Shown piece by piece: positions 1 through 5,983 of a stretch of DNA of 12,677 nt. The notes below the pieces were generated by a model. It was not told the DNA's origin. It saw only the letters and a program-made list of their open reading frames with translations, and ran no database searches. The number at the start of each line of letters is the position of its first letter. Position 1 is the first letter of the stretch. The stretch comes from Parcubacteria group bacterium (GTDB taxonomy: Bacteria; Patescibacteriota; Minisyncoccia; Minisyncoccales; JAGUVE01): positions 1 to 12,677 of the forward strand of contig JAGUVE010000090.1 of assembly GCA_020063075.1 (NCBI GenBank), read 5' to 3'. Made by a program: the position numbers and the translations under genes.

Positions 1-1902
1 AAACACGATTTAATTTTTAGGAAAATCTTGATTGATACAAGACTCAAGGCTGAAGATATTGATAATTTAGTTTCTTGGCTGGAGAGTTTGGAAGAAACAA
101 TAAAAAAGAGAAAAAGATTCTGGGAATGGGAAAACTTGATAAAGCTGGGGTCAATAGGCAAGGACTGGGCGGCCGGTTTTTCTCCCACATTGGATAAATT
201 TTCGCTGGATATATCTCGGGCTACAAAAAGGAAGAATTTTCCGCAGATAATCGGCCACGAGAAAGAAATTTCACAAATGGAAAGAATTCTTTCCCGAAGA
301 GAAATTAACAATGCTTTGATTGTCGGAGAGCCGGGGTCGGGCAGGAAGAGTTTGATTGAGGCCTTATCCGTTAATTCGGCTTTGGGTAAGAGTTTAGCCG
401 AAGTGAATTACAAAAGAATTATTCAATTGGATTTACCTTCTTTGTTGGCTCAAACCGGCAACCCCGAAGAGTGCGAGACGATTTTAGACACGATTTTCAG
501 AGAAACAATTTCAGCCGGTAACATAATTTTAGTTATTGATGAATTTCATGATTTTGTCGGCGACAACGTACGACCGGGGGGTATTGATATTTCAGGAGTT
601 ATATTGCCTTATCTCCCCCTGCCCGAATTTCAAATTGCGGCTATAACCACCTATGAGGGGCTTCATAAAAAAATCGAACTGAAACCTTCTTTATTAAATC
701 TTTTTGAAAAGGTTGAGGTTTCTGGCGTTACAGAGCGGGAAACTTTATTTATCTTGGAAAATCTGGTGCCCCTTTTGGAGTTTAAATACAAAAAATTTAT
801 TTCTTATCCTGCCCTGAGAGATATTATCAATTATTGCGAAAAATATATGCCTTCCGCGGTTTTTCCCGAAAAGGCAATAAATTTATTGGACGAATCAATC
901 GTTCATTTAGCTCAGACAAAAGAAAAAATACTTTTGCCAAAGCATGTGGCGAATATTTTTTCGGAAAAAATTCAGATTCCGGTTGGAGAGTTAGAAAAGA
1001 AAGAAAAAGATGTCTTATTGAATTTAGAGAAATTAATCCACCAGCGGATAATCAACCAGGAGGAAGCGGTAAAAGAGGTATCAACGGCCTTGAGGAGGGC
1101 AAGGGCTGAAATATCTTCCAGAAACAGGCCAATGGGGAATTTTTTATTCCTTGGTCCTACCGGGGTGGGAAAGACCGAAACCTCAAAGGCCTTGGCTGAA
1201 TTTTATTTCGGTGCAGAAAAAAAAATGATTCGGCTTGATATGTCAGAATTTCAACAAGTCAAAGACATTCCGCGGCTGCTCGGCTCTTCTGGCGAAGAGG
1301 GTTTGCTGACAACCAAGGTTAGAGAAAATCCCTTTTCCGTAATTTTGCTGGATGAAATTGAAAAAACCCATCCGAATATTTTGAATTTATTCCTGCAGAT
1401 TTTGGACGAAGGCTTTGTAACCGACGGTTTGGGGAGAAAGGTTTTTTTTCGCGATACCATAATAATCGCCACTTCAAATGCCGGTTACCAAATAATCTTG
1501 AAAGCAATTGAAGAAAAAACCGATTGGTCGGGAGTAAAACAGAAACTTTTAAAAGAGCTTTTTGAAAAGGGGGTATTCCGGCCGGAATTCATCAATCGGT
1601 TTGATGCCGTAGTTGTTTTTAAGCCCCTGGATAAAAATAATTTGCTTAAAATTTCAGAGTTAATGCTTCAGAAAATAAAAAAGGGGTTAAAGGAAAAGGA
1701 AATTGAATTCGTAATTACAGAACTCCTGAAAGGAAAAATTGTGGAATTGAGTTATGACCCGAAATTCGGGGCGAGAGAAATGAGAAGAGTAATACAAGAC
1801 AAAATTGAAAATGTTTTGGCTCAAGCACTTTTGTCCGGAGAAATTCAGAGGGGAGAGACAATTGAGATAGATTCCGATAGTTTTCAAATTTTTAAAAAAT
1901 AA
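1..1902 (+). CDS. ClpC-like Hsp100 double AAA+ ATPase, 5' end outside window
   Basis: The frame is open from base 1 with no clear start (the TTG at 28 is only a possible one), so the N-terminus is missing. Numbering from that TTG, module 1 has a Walker A-like GEPGSGRKS at 100-108 and Walker B VIDE ending at 172. Module 2 is canonical: GPTGVGKT at 376-383, LLDE ending at 443, a TSNAG sensor 1, an FRPEFINRFD arginine finger and GAREMRR sensor 2 at 581-587. Hsp100 proteins unfold or remodel proteins by threading them through a hexamer pore. Oddities: the module 1 Walker A lysine is Arg106, the usual ERRF arginine pair is NLFE, and the module 2 loop that normally holds GYVG is shortened to GSSGEEG (419-425). 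No VGF/IGL-type ClpP-docking tripeptide is visible. The family call is firm; a role as an ordinary ClpP unfoldase is not. Confidence 0.9.
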   Translation, partial: KHDLIFRKILIDTRLKAEDIDNLVSWLESLEETIKKRKRFWEWENLIKLGSIGKDWAAGFSPTLDKFSLDISRATKRKNFPQIIGHEKEISQMERILSRREINNALIVGEPGSGRKSLIEALSVNSALGKSLAEVNYKRIIQLDLPSLLAQTGNPEECETILDTIFRETISAGNIILVIDEFHDFVGDNVRPGGIDISGVILPYLPLPEFQIAAITTYEGLHKKIELKPSLLNLFEKVEVSGVTERETLFILENLVPLLEFKYKKFISYPALRDIINYCEKYMPSAVFPEKAINLLDESIVHLAQTKEKILLPKHVANIFSEKIQIPVGELEKKEKDVLLNLEKLIHQRIINQEEAVKEVSTALRRARAEISSRNRPMGNFLFLGPTGVGKTETSKALAEFYFGAEKKMIRLDMSEFQQVKDIPRLLGSSGEEGLLTTKVRENPFSVILLDEIEKTHPNILNLFLQILDEGFVTDGLGRKVFFRDTIIIATSNAGYQIILKAIEEKTDWSGVKQKLLKELFEKGVFRPEFINRFDAVVVFKPLDKNNLLKISELMLQKIKKGLKEKEIEFVITELLKGKIVELSYDPKFGAREMRRVIQDKIENVLAQALLSGEIQRGETIEIDSDSFQIFKK

Positions 1903-1933
1903 GCGCTGAATTTTTTTCTGTTTTGGGAAAAAA

Positions 1934-1968
1934 TATGATAAATTAGGGTAAAAGGCCGCCTATTTTAC
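1934..1968 (+). promoter_or_regulatory. Weak promoter -10 and inverted repeat upstream of thioesterase
   Basis: TATGAT at 1934-1939 resembles a -10 box; the -35 region is only a T-run. Just downstream, GTAAAA (1948-1953) and TTTTAC (1963-1968) form a perfect 6-bp inverted repeat with a 9-base spacer, where the transcription start would fall. That placement suits an operator or 5' hairpin. The rest of the 1903-2012 gap holds a small A/T stem with a T-run (about 1894-1917) that could be a weak terminator for the preceding gene. Confidence 0.3.
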
Positions 1969-2012
1969 ACAGGTTGGGAACTAATGTTGAAAATTATTAA
2001 AAGAGGAGAAAG

Positions 2013-2522
2013 ATGAACAATAATAATTTTAACGCCAGCACTTCAAAACCTTCTACTCCGGCCATAGGCAAGATGGGGCGAGATGAAAGAGGTGTATTTT
2101 ATGATTATTTTGTTAGGATTACGCTTGAGGAGACCAATATAGAAGGCACGGTAAGCCACTATAATTTCGCTAGGCTCTTTGGCAAGGCAAGAGAATTATT
2201 TGCATTAGAAGGCATTCCAAGGTTTTCTGCCGGTATGGGGCGGGCCTATCTTCTCCAGACCTGTAATGCTTCTTACGAGTTCAAAAAAAGTTTTCACTTT
2301 GGTGACTTTATGACTGTTAGAATAAGAATTCTCCACGTAGGAAATTCAAGTTTTGAATTAGGAGCAGAGTTTATTAGCGCTCAAACGAACGAAATTTACG
2401 TAACTGGAAAACAAACAATTGTATACACTGATTTAAAAGGTAATCCGATAAAAATCCCCGACACCTTGAGAACCATTCTAATGGATGCTCTTCACCCGAC
2501 AATTTCCGCCAAAAAGAACTAA
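2013..2522 (+). CDS. Hotdog-fold acyl-CoA/acyl-ACP thioesterase
   Basis: A 169-residue protein of the 4HBT-like hotdog superfamily, whose members hydrolyse acyl thioesters as cytoplasmic oligomers. The first 25 residues are Asn/Ser/Lys-rich and probably disordered. The active-site helix region reads EETNIEGTVSHYNF (39-52), followed by GKARELF (57-63). In YbgC/FadM-type enzymes the equivalent segment is DxDxxGHVxNxxY with a catalytic Asp; here that Asp is absent and ETN takes its place. The ETN...RE pattern, with Asn42 and Arg60 exactly 18 residues apart, resembles the CalE7/DynE7 thioesterases of enediyne biosynthesis, in which an Asn and an Arg are implicated in catalysis. A GAGGAG Shine-Dalgarno at 2003-2008 lies 4 bases before the ATG. 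No polyketide synthase or acyl-carrier gene is in the window, so the substrate is unknown. Confidence 0.82.
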   Translation: MNNNNFNASTSKPSTPAIGKMGRDERGVFYDYFVRITLEETNIEGTVSHYNFARLFGKARELFALEGIPRFSAGMGRAYLLQTCNASYEFKKSFHFGDFMTVRIRILHVGNSSFELGAEFISAQTNEIYVTGKQTIVYTDLKGNPIKIPDTLRTILMDALHPTISAKKN

Positions 2523-2568
2523 TTTAAGAGAGTCATTGCCTTTTTAATGAAAAATATTTTTAAAATTT

Positions 2569-2574
2569 TATAAT
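2569..2574 (+). promoter_or_regulatory. Candidate -10 box for histidine kinase gene
   Basis: A perfect TATAAT sits in very AT-rich DNA 26 bases before the ATG at 2601. There is no good -35 at normal spacing: TTGCCT at 2536-2541 is 27 bases away, or 19 bases from an alternative -10, TAAAAT at 2561-2566. The 78-base gap after the thioesterase gene and the change in gene type suggest a separate transcript. No Shine-Dalgarno precedes the start. Confidence 0.35.
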
Positions 2575-2600
2575 TTTATACAAATGAAAACAGATTTTTG

Positions 2601-4382
2601 ATGAATCTTTTCACATTGCATACTTTACCGCCCTTATTGAGTTCAATTTTGTTTCTATTTTTAGGAGGTTTTGTTTATTTAAATAATCGAAAATCCATTG
2701 TTAATATCACCTTTGCTCTTGTTTGTTTTGTAACTTTTTGGTGGCAATTTTCTTGGTTTATACTATTTAATACTCAAAATGAAGTGTTAGCTAATTATTT
2801 GGTTAAAATTGGTTATATAGGAATAATATTTATTCCTATTTTCTTTTTTCATTTTTTTCTCTCCTTTTTGCGAGAAGTCAGCACAAAATTTGATAGATAT
2901 TTACTCTATTTCTCATATTTAATGGGGTTGGCATTTGAAGCAATTTTATTAACAACTAATTATTTTATAAATGGCTTTTATGAATATTCTTGGGGATTTT
3001 ATCCAAAAGCAGGTTTTCTCCACCCCTTATATCTTTTGGCGCTTACCGCTTTAGCTATTCGGGGCCTTTATCTTTTGTTCTCTTTTTTAAAAAAGAAAAC
3101 CGTCCCCACCGAATACCGTCAAGAAAAATATCTCCTATGGGCCTTAATATTTTATATCTTTGCTTCGGTTGATTTTCTTTTGAACTATGGAGTAGAATTT
3201 TATCCTTTTGGTTTTTTATTTATTTCGATTTTCTTGGGAATCACCGCCTATACCATTGTAAAGCATTATCTTTTTGGAATTAAGGTTATTTTAACCGAGC
3301 TTTTGGTGGGGGTGATGGCGACTGTTTTACTGATTCAACTTTTAATCACTCAAGCTCTTTTATGGAAGATTATAAACAGTTCTGTTTTAATCCTTTTTAT
3401 CATTTTTGGGTATTTTTTAATAAAAGCCACCATTGCGGAATCAAAAAGAAGAGAAGAGGCGGAAAGCCTTGCATACCGAGAAAGAGTCCTAAGGAAGGCG
3501 ACAGAAGATATACTTAGGGAAAAGGAAATCTTGGCTGAGAAATTTCAGGTAATTGCTATTAAATCAACGGCCTTCAAAGAAAGCGCTGAGGAATTAGCCC
3601 AGAGAGAAAAGGTCTTTAGGCAAAAAGCAGAAAAATTAGCCAATGATTTTCAGCGATTTAACGAAGTCAGAAATCAGATGTTCTTGACGGGGTATCATCA
3701 CAGCCGAACCCCTCTGGCTCATATAAAAAACTTTGCTTCTCTTCTTTTGGAAGAAACATACGGACCAATAACCAAAGAACAAAAATGGGCGCTTCAAACA
3801 ATTTTTAATAAAGTCCAGGAGTCAATTGATTTAGCCAATTTATATTTAAGCGTAGCCGAACTTGAATCCGGCAAAAAGGTGATTTCAAAAGAAAAAACAA
3901 AATTAGAAAAAATAGTCAGAGACCAAATTAAAAAACTATCTTACGAGGCAAAATTGAAAAATATTAAAATCGTTGCAAAAATTGAAGCCCATTTGCCGGA
4001 AATCCTGGTTGACCCGGAAAAAATAGGAGTGGTTTATTATGCTCTATTGGAAAATGCCTTAAAATACGCTCCGAAAAAAGGAGGAAAAATAACCCTCGGT
4101 TTAAAAAATACCCTTCGACAAGCTCAGGGCAAGACCGAAAAAGACACAATTTTATTTTATTGCCAAGATAACGGCATTGGCATAAAGCGAGAGGAAATAC
4201 AAAATTTAGGTCAGGTGCCATATCAGAGGACGGAAAGAGCTAAAGACGTTCATGGCACCGGCAAAGGATTAGCCCTCTATCTCTCACGTTTAATCGTCAA
4301 AACCCATCAAGGAAAAATCTGGGCTGAATCGGAAGGCGAGGGAAAAGGTACAACGTTCTACGTTGAATTGCCAATCAATTAG
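2601..4382 (+). CDS. Multi-pass membrane sensor histidine kinase, orphan
   Basis: About 593 residues. The N-terminal third is membrane-embedded, with roughly nine hydrophobic helices (about 8-27, 33-55, 66-90, 99-119, 140-162, 176-194, 201-220, 228-250, 257-275), like the 7TM sensor regions of some histidine kinases. A charged coiled coil (about 278-345) leads to a HisKA-type helix with HHSRTPLAHIKNF, where His366 aligns with the phospho-acceptor. The HATPase_c domain has the N box around Asn485, the G1 box DNGIGI at 523-528 and the G2 box GTGKGLAL from 552. The residue after the catalytic His is His367 instead of the usual Glu or Asp. No receiver domain or response-regulator gene is adjacent. 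A dispersed repeat encodes residues 504-511. ATG 2601 is preferred over the TTG at 2598. The kinase call is secure; its signal is unknown. Confidence 0.92.
   Translation: MNLFTLHTLPPLLSSILFLFLGGFVYLNNRKSIVNITFALVCFVTFWWQFSWFILFNTQNEVLANYLVKIGYIGIIFIPIFFFHFFLSFLREVSTKFDRYLLYFSYLMGLAFEAILLTTNYFINGFYEYSWGFYPKAGFLHPLYLLALTALAIRGLYLLFSFLKKKTVPTEYRQEKYLLWALIFYIFASVDFLLNYGVEFYPFGFLFISIFLGITAYTIVKHYLFGIKVILTELLVGVMATVLLIQLLITQALLWKIINSSVLILFIIFGYFLIKATIAESKRREEAESLAYRERVLRKATEDILREKEILAEKFQVIAIKSTAFKESAEELAQREKVFRQKAEKLANDFQRFNEVRNQMFLTGYHHSRTPLAHIKNFASLLLEETYGPITKEQKWALQTIFNKVQESIDLANLYLSVAELESGKKVISKEKTKLEKIVRDQIKKLSYEAKLKNIKIVAKIEAHLPEILVDPEKIGVVYYALLENALKYAPKKGGKITLGLKNTLRQAQGKTEKDTILFYCQDNGIGIKREEIQNLGQVPYQRTERAKDVHGTGKGLALYLSRLIVKTHQGKIWAESEGEGKGTTFYVELPIN
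4111..4130 (+). repeat. Dispersed palindromic repeat inside the kinase ORF
   Basis: CCCTTCGACAAGCTCAGGGC has CCCT/AGGG ends and internal TCGA and AGCT palindromes. From general knowledge, this sequence (reverse core CCTGAGCTTGTCGAAGG) recurs across many bacterial genomes and gives recognisable translations: LRQAQG in this frame, PELVEG on the opposite strand. Here it is in frame and codes for residues 504-511 of the histidine kinase, between the N and G1 boxes. I see no second copy in the window. Confidence 0.75.
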
Positions 4383-4410
4383 ATATTAAATTTTAGATAA
4401 TAGACATACT

Positions 4411-4433
4411 AAAGGGTTTAAGCCCTTTTTTTT
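4411..4433 (+). terminator. Rho-independent terminator of histidine kinase gene
   Basis: AAAGGG (4411-4416) pairs with CCCTTT (4423-4428) across a 6-base loop, and the T-run continues to 4433. It lies 28 bases after the kinase stop codon and separates this gene from the mraZ operon. On the opposite strand the hairpin is not followed by a T-run, so it works in one direction. Confidence 0.72.
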
Positions 4434-4438
4434 GTTTG

Positions 4439-4515
4439 CCCGGCAGAACAACTTTGATTGCCCCGACCCTGGTTGGACAAATTGTCGCAAAGCCAATTGA
4501 AGTTGTCTCACCGGG
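4439..4515. repeat. 77-bp imperfect inverted repeat upstream of mraZ
   Basis: The arms 4439-4462 and 4492-4515 pair over 24 positions with 19 Watson-Crick pairs. These include CCGG-type ends (CCCGG/CCGGG) and ACAACTT/AAGTTGT. Three of the remaining five positions are G-T, meaning G-U wobbles if the + strand is transcribed. The 29-base centre contains the palindrome GACAAATTGTC (4476-4486). It lies after the kinase terminator and before the mraZ promoter. It could be a small mobile palindrome (REP/MITE-like) or a structured RNA. No function is shown. Confidence 0.6.
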
Positions 4516-4522
4516 TTTGAAT

Positions 4523-4543
4523 TGTGGATTTTCTGTGGAAAAG
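4523..4543 (+). promoter_or_regulatory. Distal pair of TGTGG boxes, possible upstream MraZ sites
   Basis: TGTGGATTTT at 4523 and TGTGGAAAAG at 4534 are 11 bases apart. The second shares TGTGGAAAAGT with a copy at 4657-4667, immediately before the preferred mraZ start. They lie about 40 bases upstream of the -35 box and resemble the tandem boxes at 4616-4645. A contribution to MraZ binding is inferred from the motif. Confidence 0.4.
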
Positions 4544-4580
4544 TCATAGATTTTATATTCAAATTTTATTTTATACCGAT

Positions 4581-4610
4581 TTGACCGAAGCATCAACCAA
4601 AGGTTAAAAT
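4581..4610 (+). promoter_or_regulatory. Sigma-70-type promoter of the mraZ operon
   Basis: TTGACC (4581-4586) and TAAAAT (4605-4610) are each one mismatch from consensus and are separated by 18 bases. Transcription would start near 4617, inside the first of the tandem boxes, giving a short leader to mraZ. This is the best promoter in the window. Confidence 0.65.
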
Positions 4611-4615
4611 AAAGC

Positions 4616-4645
4616 TGTGGGGAATTGTGGATAACTATGGGGAAA
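4616..4645 (+). promoter_or_regulatory. Tandem 10-bp direct repeats, probable MraZ operator
   Basis: Three consecutive decamers, TGTGGGGAAT, TGTGGATAAC and TATGGGGAAA, start at 4616, 4626 and 4636, one per helical turn. MraZ is known to bind direct repeats of a TGGG-type core at about 10-bp spacing upstream of its own gene. Position at the predicted transcription start, directly before mraZ, fits autorepression. A further copy, TGTGGAAAAG, lies at 4657-4666. The middle box contains TGTGGATAA, which also matches a DnaA box, but the phased array favours MraZ. Confidence 0.68.
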
Positions 4646-4667
4646 AAATCCCATAATGTGGAAAAGT

Positions 4668-5099
4668 ATGTTTATAGGTGAATACACTTATTTAATAGAC
4701 GAAAAAAAACGATTGGCTATTCCGGTTAAATTTCGCAAAGGTCTGGGAAAAAGAGCGGTAATTACGAGGGGTATTGATAATTGTCTGGTAATCTACCCTC
4801 TGCCTGAATGGCGAAAATTGGCCATAAAATTGGAAAGTTTGCCCTCAAGCAGAGCTGACAGCCGCGGTTTTATCCGTCTTATGTTGGCCGGGGCGGTTGA
4901 TGTGGAGTTGGATAAATTGGGGAGGATTTTAATTCCTGATTATTTAAAGAACTACGCCACTTTAAAAAAAAATGTTTCAATTTTAGGTCTGTCCAATAGG
5001 ATTGAAATTTGGGATGGAGAGAAATGGCAAGAGTACAAAAAGAAAACAGAACAAGATGCGGGGGGTATAGCGGAAAGATTAAAAGAGTTAGGAGTATAA
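4668..5099 (+). CDS. mraZ: Transcriptional regulator MraZ
   Basis: A 143-residue protein with the two AbrB-like swapped-hairpin halves of MraZ, a ring-forming DNA-binding protein that controls the division and cell-wall (dcw) operon. The N-terminus MFIGEY followed by DEKKRLAIP (11-19) is the first DxKxR motif, with Lys14 in place of the usual Gly. The second half has DKLGRILIP (82-90), the standard DxxGR motif. The start at 4668 is chosen because the family normally begins at MFxGEY; an in-frame ATG at 4656 would add MWKS and overlap a TGTGG box. Neither start has a strong Shine-Dalgarno. A short inverted repeat (ATGGG 4637-4641, CCCAT 4650-4654) lies just upstream and could affect initiation. 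It is first gene of the operon, two bases from rsmH. Confidence 0.93.
   Translation: MFIGEYTYLIDEKKRLAIPVKFRKGLGKRAVITRGIDNCLVIYPLPEWRKLAIKLESLPSSRADSRGFIRLMLAGAVDVELDKLGRILIPDYLKNYATLKKNVSILGLSNRIEIWDGEKWQEYKKKTEQDAGGIAERLKELGV
5090..5094 (+). promoter_or_regulatory. Shine-Dalgarno that sets the rsmH start
   Basis: AGGAG lies inside the last codons of mraZ, 7 bases before ATG 5102. It supports that start over the in-frame ATG at 5009, which would overlap mraZ by about 90 bases and add 31 residues unlike the family N-terminus. Confidence 0.75.
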
Positions 5100-5101
5100 A
5101 G

Positions 5102-5983
5102 ATGCACGTCCCCGTTCTTCAAAAAGAAGTTATCAAATTTTTGGCGCCGAAACCGAACGAAAATTTTATTGACTGCACATTCGGCGGCGGCGGACACGGA
5201 TTAGCTATTATTGAAAAGATATTACCCAATGGAAAATTGTTGGGTATTGAACGGGATGAAGAAGTTATCCGCCGCCTCAAAATCAAAAATCAAATTTCAA
5301 AAATCAAAAATAATTTAATTCTGGTTTGTGATAATTTTGCTAACTTAAAAATGGTTGCTGAGAGAGAAAAATTTGGTGAGGCTTCGGGAATTCTATTCGA
5401 CCTGGGATTGTCAAGTTGGCACTTGGAGAAGTCGGCTCGGGGATTCAGCTTTTTGAGAGAAGAATTTCTGGATATGAGATACGGTGCTCAAAATTATTTG
5501 ACGGCGGAAAAAATTATCAATGAATATTTCGGAAAAGAAATAGAAAAAATTTTAAAAGATTATGGGGAAGAGAGGTTTGCAAAAAGAATTGCCGGGGAAA
5601 TTGTCGCGACGAGAGAAATTAAACCGGTTAAAACAACGTTGCAATTAGTTGAGATTATAAAAAAAGCGACGCCCGACTGGTATCATCGTCAGCGAATTCA
5701 CCCGGCTACCAGAACTTTTCAGGCCTTGAGAATTGCGGTAAACGAAGAATTGGAAAATTTAGAAAAAGCGCTTCCCCAGGCATTGGAAATTTTAAAAAAA
5801 GAAGGAAGATTAGCGTTAATTTCTTTTAATTCGCTTGAAGATCGCCTTGTCAAAAATTTTTTGAGAAATAACAGGTCGAGATTAAAAATCTTAACAAAAA
5901 AGCCGACATCGCCTTCTTTGGAGGAAATAAAATTTAATCCCCGTTCAAGGTCCGCGAAATTAAGAGCGGCAGTAAAATTATGA
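5102..5983 (+). CDS. rsmH: 16S rRNA (cytosine-1402-N4)-methyltransferase RsmH
   Basis: A 293-residue SAM-dependent methyltransferase that modifies N4 of C1402 in the 16S rRNA decoding centre. The start HVPVLxxEV is typical, followed by the SAM-binding motif FIDCTFGGGGHG (22-33), an acidic GIERDEE strand end, FDLGLSSWHLE near residue 100, and the family hallmark RIHPATRTFQALRIAVN in the C-terminal half. Length is near the usual ~310. After the GIERDEE segment there is a lysine/asparagine-rich stretch, KIKNQISKIKNN, encoded by a low-complexity repeat (5284-5308). The gene follows mraZ by two bases and overlaps the next gene by ATGA, as expected for a translationally coupled dcw operon. Confidence 0.95.
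   Translation: MHVPVLQKEVIKFLAPKPNENFIDCTFGGGGHGLAIIEKILPNGKLLGIERDEEVIRRLKIKNQISKIKNNLILVCDNFANLKMVAEREKFGEASGILFDLGLSSWHLEKSARGFSFLREEFLDMRYGAQNYLTAEKIINEYFGKEIEKILKDYGEERFAKRIAGEIVATREIKPVKTTLQLVEIIKKATPDWYHRQRIHPATRTFQALRIAVNEELENLEKALPQALEILKKEGRLALISFNSLEDRLVKNFLRNNRSRLKILTKKPTSPSLEEIKFNPRSRSAKLRAAVKL
5284..5308 (+). repeat. CAAAAATCAAA direct repeat within rsmH
   Basis: CAAAAATCAAA occurs at 5284-5294 and again at 5298-5308, a 14-base offset, in a wider A-rich tract. It encodes the low-complexity KIKNQISKIKNN segment. It may be a small in-frame expansion in a surface loop of the methyltransferase. Confidence 0.5.

Noticed and set aside
2584..2601. Five-codon ORF (MKTDF) whose TGA overlaps the kinase ATG, as a leader peptide.
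   Set aside because: Too short and in very AT-rich DNA, with no ribosome binding site. Likely chance.
4626..4634. TGTGGATAA, a perfect DnaA box, suggesting an origin of replication.
   Set aside because: It is a single match inside a phased 10-bp array directly before mraZ. No dnaA or dnaN gene and no AT-rich unwinding region with clustered boxes is present; MraZ sites explain it better.
4656..4667. ATG 4656 as mraZ start (adds MWKS).
   Set aside because: MraZ normally starts at MFxGEY, and these bases are part of a TGTGG box. It remains possible.
5009..5101. Longer rsmH start inside mraZ.
   Set aside because: AGGAG at 5090-5094 and the family N-terminus HVPVL point to ATG 5102.
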